Source of the DNA: CAKZQX01 sp034436755 | GTDB lineage: Bacteria; Chloroflexota; Chloroflexia; Chloroflexales; Chloroflexaceae | Reading direction: 5' to 3' | DNA: 64,000 nucleotides | Assembly: GCA_034436755.1 (NCBI GenBank) | Contig: DAOTVB010000146.1 | Coordinates: 6,737-70,736 of the forward strand | Shown: positions 35,244 through 43,829 of the stretch, piece after piece | Position numbering within the stretch: the first letter of the stretch is position 1 | How the letters are laid out: the number at the start of each line of letters is the position of its first letter | Program-made: the position numbers and the translations under genes | Notes under the pieces: model-generated | What the model saw: the letters and a program-made list of their open reading frames with translations, nothing else | Database searches by the model: none | What the model was told of the DNA's origin: nothing

Positions 35244-37130
35244 TTACACCAATCGCACAACCAGCGCGATCACAATCAGCAGCAGCAGCACACCCAGCAC
35301 CACGGCCAGGATCACCCGCTCCGGGTTGAGCAGGGTCCAGTCGCCCAGGATCTCATTATCGAAGCCGATCAGATAGAGCGTGTGGGTTGTATCATTCAGT
35401 TGATAATCCACCTCGGTAATCGGCGCGCCCCGAATGCTCAACTCGACTTCAATCAGCCGTGTATCATCGCCCGCATCAGCGATAGCGCTGCGCAGTAACT
35501 CGGCCAGCGGCGCAACGCTGTGCCAGCGCCCCTCATACATGTTAATCGGCGCATCATAGACCAGTTCAAGCCGCCGTTTGATCGCCGGGCCGGGCAACCC
35601 TTCCAGGTCATCGGTATTTTCCCACGCCCGCCCCCGGCGCGACCAGGTAAACACCTGCTCCTCAACCAGATTACCGCTGCCCTGACACGCAACGCAGTTC
35701 TGCCGACCATAGCCACGGCATTCCGGACAGGGCTGCGTAATCGACTCTTCGCCAAACCCGCCATCGGGATTGCGGACGCGGCGCAGCTTCTCCACGGTGC
35801 CTTTCGCCTCACAGGTCGGGCAGACCACCCGACCAACGCCCTGGCACTCCGGGCAGGTCAGCACGCGCGTTGAGTTGGGCAGCACCATCTCCTGCGGCGG
35901 AACCGGCGTGAAGGGGGGCATGTCGGGGACAGCCGTATCCCAGAGGTCAGGCATGGGCAGCGTGGCGGAGCGTTCATTTTCCTGCTGCGGTTGCCGGCGC
36001 GGCTCCGGTGGGGTACGCGTTTCGTAGAGTGTGCGCAACTCGTAAAAATAGATGTTGTAGCTGACAATCTGATCCGGCTGGAGCAGTTGCCCCAGGGCCG
36101 TGCGCCGAAACCGGCCGTCGCGGCTCCAGCGGTTGAGCATGCGACGCAGAACATTGGCCCGGTGCAGATCGTCGGCACGCTTGCGGCTACGGCCGACAAA
36201 GTCCGGGTCGAGCATCTCCCCCAGTACCGTCTCCAGCGGATTCTCAAGCCACTCGGCAGCAGGTGCCCAGCGCGACTCCTCCATATCGTCGGTGGCAAGA
36301 TCGATCTGGGTGCGCAGCGACTGACGCAACGCGGTAGCGGCGGCTGTGGCATTGGGAAAGCGTATGGCCGGCTCAAGCGCCAGCATCCGCCCGACAACAT
36401 GATCGACTGGCTCCAACGCCGGGTCATGCGCAACCAGCGCGGGACGTTCCAACTCGGGTGGCGGCGGTAGTTCACCGCTGAACATATGGTAGAGCACCGC
36501 GCCCAGGCCATAGATATCCAGCGCGGCGGTGGCGTCGCCCTGATCCAGGCGCTGTTCCGGCGCGGAGTAAGGCGTGAGATAATCGGCCTCGTCAATGCTG
36601 CTCAGGTCGGGGGTATCGGAACTGGCGGCCAGGCTCAGGTTGGTCAGGTAAGCCACACCCTGCGGTGTCACCAGGATGTTGGCCGGCTGCACATCCCGGT
36701 GAATGACGTTGTTCTCGTGCAGGTAATCCAGCACCGTAGCAATCTGCATGGTAATGCGTAACGCCGGCAGCGGCTCAACCGGCCCCTCCTCCAGCAGCGC
36801 TTCGAGGGAACGCGCATTCAGCATCGGCGTCACCAGGTAATCGCCGAAGTGGTCATCATGCCCGGCATCGATGACCGGGAGCAGGTTGGGATGGCTCAGA
36901 CGCGCGGCGAGGCGGGCCGCCAGTTGAAACCGGCTGACCGAAATCCAGTCGGTGCGGCGCAGGATATGGATATGCACCGGGCGATCCAGACCGAGATGCG
37001 TCGCGCTATAGATCGTCGCAAGTTCGCCCTGGCCGATGCGCTCGTGCAACTTATAGTTGCGCAGCTCATCACCAACGCTCCGCACTGTCCGGGAGCGAGT
37101 AGCACGCGTTTGCGTTCGGGATGCGGACAT
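35244..37130 (-). CDS. Ser/Thr pseudokinase fused to DnaJ-like zinc motifs and a C-terminal anchor
   Basis: 628 residues. Residues ~25-275 have a Hanks-type kinase fold: glycine loop IGQGELATIYSA (32-43), HRDVQPAN (144-151) and an APE-like SAPEQ (189-193). Key residues are altered: the VAIK lysine is His55 (VHIHIL), the HRDLKPxN lysine is Gln148, and DFG is replaced by Asn-Leu-Ser (164-166). Activity is therefore doubtful. Residues 426-482 carry four CxxC pairs (CPEC, CPTC, CPEC, CVAC), the last ones as CxxCxGxG, as in the DnaJ zinc domain. One transmembrane helix (ERVILAVVLGVLLLLIVIALVVRLV) ends the chain. The start follows GCAGGGA. Likely a membrane scaffold or sensor. Confidence 0.85.
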   Translation of the reverse strand: MSASRTQTRATRSRTVRSVGDELRNYKLHERIGQGELATIYSATHLGLDRPVHIHILRRTDWISVSRFQLAARLAARLSHPNLLPVIDAGHDDHFGDYLVTPMLNARSLEALLEEGPVEPLPALRITMQIATVLDYLHENNVIHRDVQPANILVTPQGVAYLTNLSLAASSDTPDLSSIDEADYLTPYSAPEQRLDQGDATAALDIYGLGAVLYHMFSGELPPPPELERPALVAHDPALEPVDHVVGRMLALEPAIRFPNATAAATALRQSLRTQIDLATDDMEESRWAPAAEWLENPLETVLGEMLDPDFVGRSRKRADDLHRANVLRRMLNRWSRDGRFRRTALGQLLQPDQIVSYNIYFYELRTLYETRTPPEPRRQPQQENERSATLPMPDLWDTAVPDMPPFTPVPPQEMVLPNSTRVLTCPECQGVGRVVCPTCEAKGTVEKLRRVRNPDGGFGEESITQPCPECRGYGRQNCVACQGSGNLVEEQVFTWSRRGRAWENTDDLEGLPGPAIKRRLELVYDAPINMYEGRWHSVAPLAELLRSAIADAGDDTRLIEVELSIRGAPITEVDYQLNDTTHTLYLIGFDNEILGDWTLLNPERVILAVVLGVLLLLIVIALVVRLV

Positions 37131-37420
37131 AGCGGGTGATCCCTGCTCAGGTTGCTGGTATGATACGCACAAGTATACCACAGAGCCACCCCGCCCGACA
37201 CGGACGGGTAACAGTCAATTGTAGAACAAGTGGGTAATTCTGGCAAGGGGGACATTCCAGGTAATTATTCACGTTCGGGGGTATAACCAATAACCACCGA
37301 TGAACAGGAAACCCCGTGGATAGGAGCGGCCGGTATCAATGTGTCGGTGTGTCGGTGGTTTAAATCGGTCATTGTAATCACCTGAAAACCGCGGACACGA
37401 CAGCATAGCAGTTACAACTA

Positions 37421-38938
37421 CTACCCCTCCCGCGCGGGCAGCACAAAATAGAACGTCGAGCCCTGATCCGGCTGCGACTCAACCCAGATGTGGCCCCGGT
37501 GGCGCTCGACAATCTTTTTGCAGATCGCCAGACCAATGCCCGTGCCGGGGTAGCTGCCCCGGCCATGCAGCCGCTGGAAGATCTCGAAGATGCGGTTGGC
37601 ATACTCCGGATCGATACCGATGCCGTTATCACGGATTGCGAAGAGCCACTCCTGCTCCCGGCGTTCGGCAGAGATGTGAACGTGCAGCGGTTCCTCCCGC
37701 CGAAACTTGATGGCATTCCCCACCAGGTTCTGGAGCAGTTGCCCAATCTGCAACCCATCGGCATACAGCGTCGGCAGCGGATCACGGGTAATCGTGGCAC
37801 CGCTCTCCTCAATCGCCACCTTCAGATTGGTCAGCGTCTGATCGGCCAGCGCCTCAAAATCGGTGGGGGTAAACTCGCGGCCGCGGGCATCCACACGGGA
37901 ATACTCCAGCAGGTCATTGATCAACTGCTGCATGCGGATTGCACCATCAACCGCGTAGCCGATAAACTTATCGGCATCATCGTCCAGGCGGCCTTTGTAG
38001 CGCTTCTCCAGGAGGCGCATATAACTGGCAACCATGCGCAGCGGCTCTTGCAGATCGTGCGAGGCAATATAGGCAAACTGCTCCAACTCGGCGTTGGAGC
38101 GCTTTAGCTCGGCGGTGCGCTCCTGGACGCGCTGTTCCAATTCGGCATTCAGTTGGCGGATATGCTCCTCGGCACGCTTCCGGTCGGTGATATCGCGCAG
38201 TGACGCCACATAGCCCACTTCGCCGCCCCAGCTAATCTCGACCACCCGCATTTCGGCGACCACAATTTTCCCATGCCGACGGACAATATCAAGCTCGGTG
38301 GTTTCCCCCACAACTACCGGAAAGCCAAACATCTCGCCGATAAAACTCTCGGCATTCCGGCCAAAAAGCATCTCCGCCGCCGGGTTGACATAGCGCACAA
38401 TCCCGTCTTCATTCACGACAATGATGCCGTCGGCGCTCTTCTCAACTAGTTTATAAAAGCGGGCTTCGCTCGACTGCAGATCCCGCGTAGATTGCGCCAA
38501 CTCCGTACGCATCCGATGGCGCTCCACCGCATGTCGCAACGCCAGAGTCAACGAGGTGGTATCCAGTTCCGTTTTCGCCAGATAGCCCTGCGCACCCTCC
38601 TGCAGCGCCCGGGTTGCCAGATGCTCATCATCAAGTTCCGACAGAACCACAATCGGGATGTCCGGCGCTTGCGTCTGCAAGCGGGTTAATGGTTCAAACC
38701 CCGGGTTATCGGATGGGGTAAAGGCAAACAGGATCACCGCAAACGGCATCTGATCGAGGTGCTGCAATCCGGTAGCAAGATCGGCGGCATGGACCAGATC
38801 AAACTGGGCTTTACTGGCCTGAGCCAGCGCTGCGCGGATTGCCTGGGCATCATCGGTGCTATCATCAATCAATAAGACCGGCGTAGCTACTGATGCTGAC
38901 TGCTGAGTTTCGGGCTGGTGTGTCATGGCTGGTTTCAC
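37421..38938 (-). CDS. PAS histidine kinase with degenerate receiver (end of kai cluster)
   Basis: 505 residues from a GTG with GAGGGA nine bases upstream; an ATG four codons later is the alternative. Order: receiver-like domain (~20-140), PAS (~170-290: SADGIIVVNEDGIVRYVNPAAEMLFG), coiled coil, phytochrome-type HisKA (FAYIASHDLQEPLRMVASY, phospho-His) and HATPase (NLVGNAIKFR, DNGIGIDPEYANRIFEIFQRLHGRGSYPGTGIGLAICKKI). The receiver retains the acidic pair (D25, D26) and the lysine, but the phosphoacceptor position is Ala72 (AVILFAFTPSD), so it cannot be phosphorylated normally. A PAS C-tail and kinase core nearly identical to the two upstream kinases indicate local duplication. It lies 147 bases after kaiC on the same strand. 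Confidence 0.88.
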   Translation of the reverse strand: MKPAMTHQPETQQSASVATPVLLIDDSTDDAQAIRAALAQASKAQFDLVHAADLATGLQHLDQMPFAVILFAFTPSDNPGFEPLTRLQTQAPDIPIVVLSELDDEHLATRALQEGAQGYLAKTELDTTSLTLALRHAVERHRMRTELAQSTRDLQSSEARFYKLVEKSADGIIVVNEDGIVRYVNPAAEMLFGRNAESFIGEMFGFPVVVGETTELDIVRRHGKIVVAEMRVVEISWGGEVGYVASLRDITDRKRAEEHIRQLNAELEQRVQERTAELKRSNAELEQFAYIASHDLQEPLRMVASYMRLLEKRYKGRLDDDADKFIGYAVDGAIRMQQLINDLLEYSRVDARGREFTPTDFEALADQTLTNLKVAIEESGATITRDPLPTLYADGLQIGQLLQNLVGNAIKFRREEPLHVHISAERREQEWLFAIRDNGIGIDPEYANRIFEIFQRLHGRGSYPGTGIGLAICKKIVERHRGHIWVESQPDQGSTFYFVLPAREG

Positions 38939-39085
38939 TTTGTGCAATCCCTCGTCAACAAACCGGCGCGGATCGCCCTGTATACCTCCAATATACGCTT
39001 TCTCACGCACGATAGTAAGTGGAACCCGTATCACCCGGCAACCATGCAGAGCAATGCCTGGTTGCTCAGAGTGTGAACTAGACGG

Positions 39086-40630
39086 TTACATCTCCTTGCC
39101 ATCCTCTTCGTCTTCGGTAAACAGGCTGTTAATCCGATCCATCTCGGCCGGCGCAACATGCACAAAGTTACCGGACAGGATACCGGAAATATTGCGGAAC
39201 GGCTTGCCGATATGCATCCCGCCACCATCGATCATAAACTCACGAATCTCTTTATCGTGCATCGAACCGCGCATCTTCAGCACGGTAATGCCCCGGCGCA
39301 TTTCGCCATAAATCTCAACATACCGCAGCAGAATAATCGAGTCGGTGGTGGTTGAAATATGCGCCTCGGTAATTGATGTACCCCCCAGCAACGTCGGGGT
39401 GGTTGAGGTAAACAACCCGGCCAGCTCCCGATGTTTGATGAACGAGGTCAGGCTGATCACAAACTCGCGGAAGCCTTTCATGGTCGAGACCCGTTCCAGC
39501 GCTGAGAGGCTGTCCACCGCCACCCGATTGGGCTCAAACTCCTCAATCGTCTGCTTCATGCGGATAAGGTGATCCTCAATGCCGGTGGTTTCGGGGTACT
39601 CACAGACCACCCGGAGCTTGCCCTCACGCTCCATCTGCTCAAAGTCCACACCCCACCCGACCGCATTGCGGAAGAGTTGCTCGCGGCTCTCTTCAAAGGC
39701 AAAGAGCAGACAGCGCTCGTCATTCATTGCGCCTCCGGCCATAAAACTGGTCACCATCAGCGTTTTGCCGGTTCCGGTGGCACCGGACACCAGCACTACC
39801 GAGTCACGGAAAAAGCCCCCGCCGCACATCTGGTCCAACTCACGGTTGCCCGAGGTAATACGAATATCAGTCGATTTCTGCTTGAGTTCAATTGCCGAGA
39901 GAGGAATGATAACAAGTCCTTGATCGGGCATAATGGTAAAGGGAAACTCACCCTTCTGATGGTTTGTGCCGCGAAACTTAAGAATCTCCACCGTGCGCCG
40001 GCGCTTCTCATCTTCCATCACATTGCGCAAAATGACGACATTGTCGGCCACAAACTCTTCAAAGCCATAGCGCGCAATATCGCCATACTCCTCGGTACGC
40101 TCGGCGGTAATCACTGCCGTGACGCCCATCGCCTTGAGTGCCGAGACCACGCGAAAGAGTTCGCGGCGCAGAGTATTATTATCGGTAAACTGCGTAAAAA
40201 TTGCCCCGAGTGAGTCAAGCGAAACCCGCCGGGCATCGACCCGGCGCACGGCATTTTCGATGCGCGCCAGCAGCGCCCCCAGGTCATACTCACCAATCAC
40301 AATCGGCTCGGTTCCCGGCTGGGGTGACGCATCAACAAAGGCCCACTTGCCCTCTTTTTCCCACTGCTGAATATCCCAACCAAACCCTAGCATATTTCGG
40401 CGGATATCACTGGTCCCTTCTTCGAAGGTCACAAAGACGCCACCCTCATTACCCTGACGAATCCCCTCAGCCAGGAACTGGCTGGCAAAGACAGTTTTAG
40501 CGCTGCCGGCTGTACCTGAGATCAAGGTAGTACGGCCGCGGGGGAGACCGCCCAGCGATATTAATTCAAAGCCAGGAATATGTGTTGTCAGCTTCTCAAT
40601 ACGGTTTTTTTCTTTCTTATCAAGGGTCAT
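39086..40630 (-). CDS. kaiC: Circadian clock ATPase/autokinase KaiC
   Basis: 514 residues, close to the cyanobacterial 519. Two RecA-like domains have Walker A motifs GTAGSAKT (39-46) and GATGTGKT (283-290) and catalytic glutamate pairs (FVTFEE 70-71; FAFEES 313-314). In the second domain, SITEAHISTTTD keeps the residues equivalent to Synechococcus T426, S431 and T432 as T421, S426 and T427, the autophosphorylation sites. The segments VEIYGEMRRGITVLKMRGSMHDKEIREFMI and FRNISGILSG (A-loop region) match cyanobacterial KaiC closely, though the tail is shorter and acidic. The start follows AGGAGTGATAA. It lies 33 bases after kaiB. A full double-domain KaiC rather than a generic RadA/KaiC-like ATPase is well supported. 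Confidence 0.96.
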   Translation of the reverse strand: MTLDKKEKNRIEKLTTHIPGFELISLGGLPRGRTTLISGTAGSAKTVFASQFLAEGIRQGNEGGVFVTFEEGTSDIRRNMLGFGWDIQQWEKEGKWAFVDASPQPGTEPIVIGEYDLGALLARIENAVRRVDARRVSLDSLGAIFTQFTDNNTLRRELFRVVSALKAMGVTAVITAERTEEYGDIARYGFEEFVADNVVILRNVMEDEKRRRTVEILKFRGTNHQKGEFPFTIMPDQGLVIIPLSAIELKQKSTDIRITSGNRELDQMCGGGFFRDSVVLVSGATGTGKTLMVTSFMAGGAMNDERCLLFAFEESREQLFRNAVGWGVDFEQMEREGKLRVVCEYPETTGIEDHLIRMKQTIEEFEPNRVAVDSLSALERVSTMKGFREFVISLTSFIKHRELAGLFTSTTPTLLGGTSITEAHISTTTDSIILLRYVEIYGEMRRGITVLKMRGSMHDKEIREFMIDGGGMHIGKPFRNISGILSGNFVHVAPAEMDRINSLFTEDEEDGKEM

Positions 40631-40663
40631 TTATCACTCCTGACCTACAAACAACAGTAAAAG

Positions 40664-40942
40664 TTAGGGAGAACGACGCAACTCCAGACCCAGTAGCACC
40701 TTCTCGGTATCGGAGAGATCACCGATAATGCGCCGTAGGGGCGGCGGCAACTCCTTAATCAGCGTAGGCGTCGCCAGAATCTTCTCGTCCTCCGCCAGTT
40801 GCGGGCGCTCCAGAACGTCGATAATCACCATCTGGTACTGCCCATCCAGTTCATCTTCACAGATGCGGCGCAAGTTCTCAATGGCGCGTTCCGACTTTGG
40901 CGTTTGCCCAGTAATATACAACCTGAGAATATACTTATTCAT
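40664..40942 (-). CDS. kaiB: Circadian clock protein KaiB
   Basis: 92 residues. YILRLYITGQTPKSERAIENLRRICEDELDGQYQMVIIDVLERPQLAEDEKILATPTLIKELPPPLRRIIGDLSD follows cyanobacterial KaiB almost position by position, including the ILATPTL and RRIIGDLSD segments of the fold-switching C-terminal half. It lacks the acidic C-terminal extension of Synechococcus KaiB. In cyanobacteria KaiB binds the phosphorylated KaiC ring and sequesters KaiA. The ATG overlaps the upstream KaiA-like gene's stop by 8 bases, with GGAAGGAGGGG as a ribosome binding site, so translation is coupled. Confidence 0.96.
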   Translation of the reverse strand: MNKYILRLYITGQTPKSERAIENLRRICEDELDGQYQMVIIDVLERPQLAEDEKILATPTLIKELPPPLRRIIGDLSDTEKVLLGLELRRSP

Positions 40943-41834
40943 GCCCCCCTCCTTCCTGGGTTTTCTTCTTGGGAACTACCGGAGCCCGCGTACTGATGCC
41001 CAGGGCATAATTACGGTAGTATGATACCAGATATCCCATAAGTTCAAGGACCATCAAGCGTCCTTCTTCAACATACGCCTGTACCTTCTGCGGGGCAACA
41101 TTTGTTGTTTTCCGTTTTAACGCCGTGCTATGCATCTTGACCACATCACGCGGGCCGGCTTTGAGGAAGCCCAACTGCTCGGCAATCAAACGTAGATCCT
41201 CGGATAACTCATAATCGACCTTGTAAGTCCGTTGTTCCAGCGCAATATCCAGCAGATGTCCATAGCGCTGCACCAGTTCGTTAAACAGATCCGGCAGCGA
41301 CTCACGCAACGGAGTGGCCCCAAACAACCGTGCGGTCACGGTCGTATTCACGGGCTGCGACAGATGTTCAAGCGAGCGAAACTCCCGCGCATGCTGTTCT
41401 TCGCGCCGCGCCTGTTCCAACTCTACCTGCATTCGGTGTCGCTCAATCGCATAGCGAATTGAACGGATGAGCAGGGTCGTATGGATGGCCTCTTTGACCA
41501 GATAATCCTGTGCGCCCATCTGCACCAGTTTGATGGCAAAGTTCTCATCCTCAACATCCGTCATGACGATAATCGGCAAATCGGGAGCCTGCTCATGGAT
41601 TTTTACAAACGGCTCAATATGCTGGCTGTCGGGCAGTTGCAGATCGAGCAACGCCAGGTCAAAGGAGTGATCCGCCAGGCGCTGAAGCGCGGTTTGCAGA
41701 TTTTCGGCAACCGTTACTGCAAACTGGAGGTGAGCAGCCTCGCCTCCACCGTTCAGCATAGACTCTAGATGTTGTCCATCCTCAGGATCATTCTCGATCA
41801 GCAGAATAGACACGGTAGAATTGGATTTCATCAT
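40935..41834 (-). CDS. Receiver fused to a KaiA/RsbU-like helical domain (candidate KaiA counterpart)
   Basis: 299 residues. Residues 8-130 form an apparently functional receiver (phosphoacceptor D64 in LALLDLQLPD; K114 in DYLVKEA). A coiled linker (RMQVELEQARREEQ) follows, then a helical domain at ~175-276: LFNELVQRYGHLLDIALEQ, SEDLRLIAEQLGFLKAGPRDVVKMHSTAL, QAYVEEGRLMVLELMGYLVSYYRNY. The spacing of RYxxLL, the P-x-D/E-[IV]-[IV]-x-[IM]-H turn and the final LM..L..YYR helix parallels the C-terminal domain of KaiA and the N-terminal domain of RsbU. KaiA has the same order, with a pseudo-receiver first. Gene order directly before kaiB kaiC supports a KaiA role. The ATG at 41834 lacks a clear ribosome binding site, so translation is probably coupled to the kinase gene ending 28 bases upstream. 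Domain homology is by eye only. Confidence 0.7.
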   Translation of the reverse strand: MMKSNSTVSILLIENDPEDGQHLESMLNGGGEAAHLQFAVTVAENLQTALQRLADHSFDLALLDLQLPDSQHIEPFVKIHEQAPDLPIIVMTDVEDENFAIKLVQMGAQDYLVKEAIHTTLLIRSIRYAIERHRMQVELEQARREEQHAREFRSLEHLSQPVNTTVTARLFGATPLRESLPDLFNELVQRYGHLLDIALEQRTYKVDYELSEDLRLIAEQLGFLKAGPRDVVKMHSTALKRKTTNVAPQKVQAYVEEGRLMVLELMGYLVSYYRNYALGISTRAPVVPKKKTQEGGGHE

Positions 41835-41862
41835 AGTTGAAACAGTAATCCGACTTCGCTGC

Positions 41863-43374
41863 CTACCAATCAACGGAATTCATACGTGGACGCAACCGTG
41901 CGTGTACCGGAATGGTAAAATAAAATGTAGCGCCTTGTCCGGATTGCCCTTTCACCCAGATACGCCCACCGTGCCGCTCAATTATCTTCTTACAGATCGA
42001 TAGCCCAATTCCGGTCCCAAGATACTGTTCGCGCCCATGCAATCGCTGAAAAATAACAAAAATACGCTCGGCATACTCCGGATCAAGCCCGATGCCATTA
42101 TCACTGACCGAGAACACCCACTCATCACCCTTGCGCTCGGCCGAAATATGGATGTGGAGCGGTACGGCACTCCGAAATTTTATGGCATTTCCCAGCAAGT
42201 TCTGAAATACCTGCCGCAACTGGGCCGGATCGGACATAACCATCGGCAGGGGATCACGGGTGATTTCGGCGTTGCTCTCGCCCAGTGCTGTCTGTAGATC
42301 AAGCAGCGTCTGCTCAAAGATAGCTTCGCAATCGGTTGGTTCAAACTCGCGGCCCCGGGTACCCACCCGCGCATAGGTCAGCAGATCGTTGATCAACTGC
42401 TGCATACGGACGACACCATCAACCGCGTACTCGATAAACTCATCGGCATCGCTATCGAGTTGCCCCCGGTAGCGCCGCGCCAGCAGTTGCGTATAACTGG
42501 CAACCATACGTAAGGGCTCTTGCAGGTCGTGGGATGCAACATAGGCAAACTGCTCCAGTTCGGCGTTGGAGCGAGCCAGTTCCTCCAACCGGTGCGCCAG
42601 TTCTTCTTCAACGCGCTTCCGCCGGGTAATATCCTGGATCTGCACGACCGCATAGAGCGGCTGTTTCCGAATATTGCGCACCAGTGAAGCACTGATCTGT
42701 ACCCAGATCTCCTGTCCCAGCTTATGGATATAGCGCTTCTCCAGATGGTAATAGTTGGTCTCACCCGCCAGCAGATGGTAAAACAGCCCAAGATCGGTCT
42801 GCAAATCGTCGGGATGCGTAATATCCTGAAAGCTCATCGCCAGCAGTTCATCGCGCGCATAACCGACGATCTCACATACGACATCATTCACTTCCAACCA
42901 GCGGCCATCGGTGGCAACCATCGCCATCCCAATTGCCGCATGATCAAATGCGCCGCGAAAACGCGCTTCACTCTCGCGGAGGGACTCTTCCGCCGACTTC
43001 CGCTCGATCGCATAGCGGATCACCCGCGCAATGATGCGGCCATCAACCTGACCCTTGACCAGATAGTCCTGCGCACCCTGACGCACCGCCTCCAGCGCGA
43101 TGGTTTCATCATCCAGACCGCTCAATACCACCGCCGGCAGGGCCGGCGCATGGGTATTGACGGCAATAAATGTATCTAACCCGTGGCTGTCCGGCAGTGA
43201 CAGATCCAGCAAAACGACATCGATGCCACCCAGGGCCAGGCGCTCGAGTCCGGTCTGTAGACGTTCGACCCACTCCAACGTGTAGACGTACGATTTTTCT
43301 TCGGAGAGCAGTTCCTGGAGCAGATCGGCATCGCCGGGATCATCCTCGATCAGGAGCATTCTGACTGGTTGCAT
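41863..43374 (-). CDS. Receiver-PAS-histidine kinase (kai cluster)
   Basis: 503 residues. An N-terminal receiver is intact (MLLIEDDPGDADLL, GGIDVVLLDLSLPDSHG, GAQDYLVKG). One PAS domain follows (GAFDHAAIGMAMVATDGRWLEVNDVVCEIVGY with PAC), then HisKA (FAYVASHDLQEPLRMVASYTQLL) and HATPase (NLLGNAIKFR, DNGIGLDPEYAERIFVIFQRLHGREQYLGTGIGLSICKKI). This receiver-first layout suits phosphorelay input from another kinase, possibly that encoded two genes upstream. The gene begins 20 bases after the Rcp1-like receiver and ends 28 bases before the KaiA-like gene. The kinase region is a paralogue of those at 37421 and 43829. Confidence 0.93.
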   Translation of the reverse strand: MQPVRMLLIEDDPGDADLLQELLSEEKSYVYTLEWVERLQTGLERLALGGIDVVLLDLSLPDSHGLDTFIAVNTHAPALPAVVLSGLDDETIALEAVRQGAQDYLVKGQVDGRIIARVIRYAIERKSAEESLRESEARFRGAFDHAAIGMAMVATDGRWLEVNDVVCEIVGYARDELLAMSFQDITHPDDLQTDLGLFYHLLAGETNYYHLEKRYIHKLGQEIWVQISASLVRNIRKQPLYAVVQIQDITRRKRVEEELAHRLEELARSNAELEQFAYVASHDLQEPLRMVASYTQLLARRYRGQLDSDADEFIEYAVDGVVRMQQLINDLLTYARVGTRGREFEPTDCEAIFEQTLLDLQTALGESNAEITRDPLPMVMSDPAQLRQVFQNLLGNAIKFRSAVPLHIHISAERKGDEWVFSVSDNGIGLDPEYAERIFVIFQRLHGREQYLGTGIGLSICKKIIERHGGRIWVKGQSGQGATFYFTIPVHARLRPRMNSVDW

Positions 43375-43394
43375 AGCTACATCATATCACATAT

Positions 43395-43829
43395 TTACTC
43401 TGATGGCAGTTTGACGACAGTAAACCAGAAGTCCTCGATAGAGCGCACAACTTTGGAGAACTCCTCAAACCCGACCGGCTTGGTTACATAGCAGTTGCCG
43501 CCCAGACCATAGATATCCAGGATATCGGCATTTGCCTGTGAGGTGGTCAGAATTACGACCGGAATCGTACGCAAAACCGCGTCATTCTTTAGCTCGCGCA
43601 GCACTTCGCGCCCATCTTTGCGGGGCAGATGCAGGTCGAGCAGAATCAGATCCGGTCGCACAGCTTTGGTGTAGGGCTCCTCTTTGCGCAGGTAGGCTAT
43701 GGCTGCTTCGCCATCTTCAACGATGGTGAGGTTGACCATCATTTTCGCCTCTTTCAGTGCCTCGCGAGTCAGATCGGCATCGCCGGGATCATCTTCAACC
43801 AGCAGCACATCAAATGGTTGTCCCACCAT
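43395..43829 (-). CDS. Rcp1-like single-domain response regulator (kai cluster)
   Basis: 144 residues in the style of cyanobacterial phytochrome regulator Rcp1: VLLVEDDPGDADLTREALKEA, LRKEEPYTKAVRPDLILLDLHLPRKDGREVLRELK, IPVVILTTSQANADILDIYGLGGNCYVTKPVGFEEF, and a C-terminal EDFWFTVVKLP. All receiver residues are present and there is no output domain. Its ATG overlaps the stop of the triple-PAS kinase by one base (TAATG), so the two are almost certainly a cognate pair, as phytochrome-type kinases commonly are with Rcp1 proteins. A close paralogue lies at 48529. Confidence 0.93.
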   Translation of the reverse strand: MVGQPFDVLLVEDDPGDADLTREALKEAKMMVNLTIVEDGEAAIAYLRKEEPYTKAVRPDLILLDLHLPRKDGREVLRELKNDAVLRTIPVVILTTSQANADILDIYGLGGNCYVTKPVGFEEFSKVVRSIEDFWFTVVKLPSE

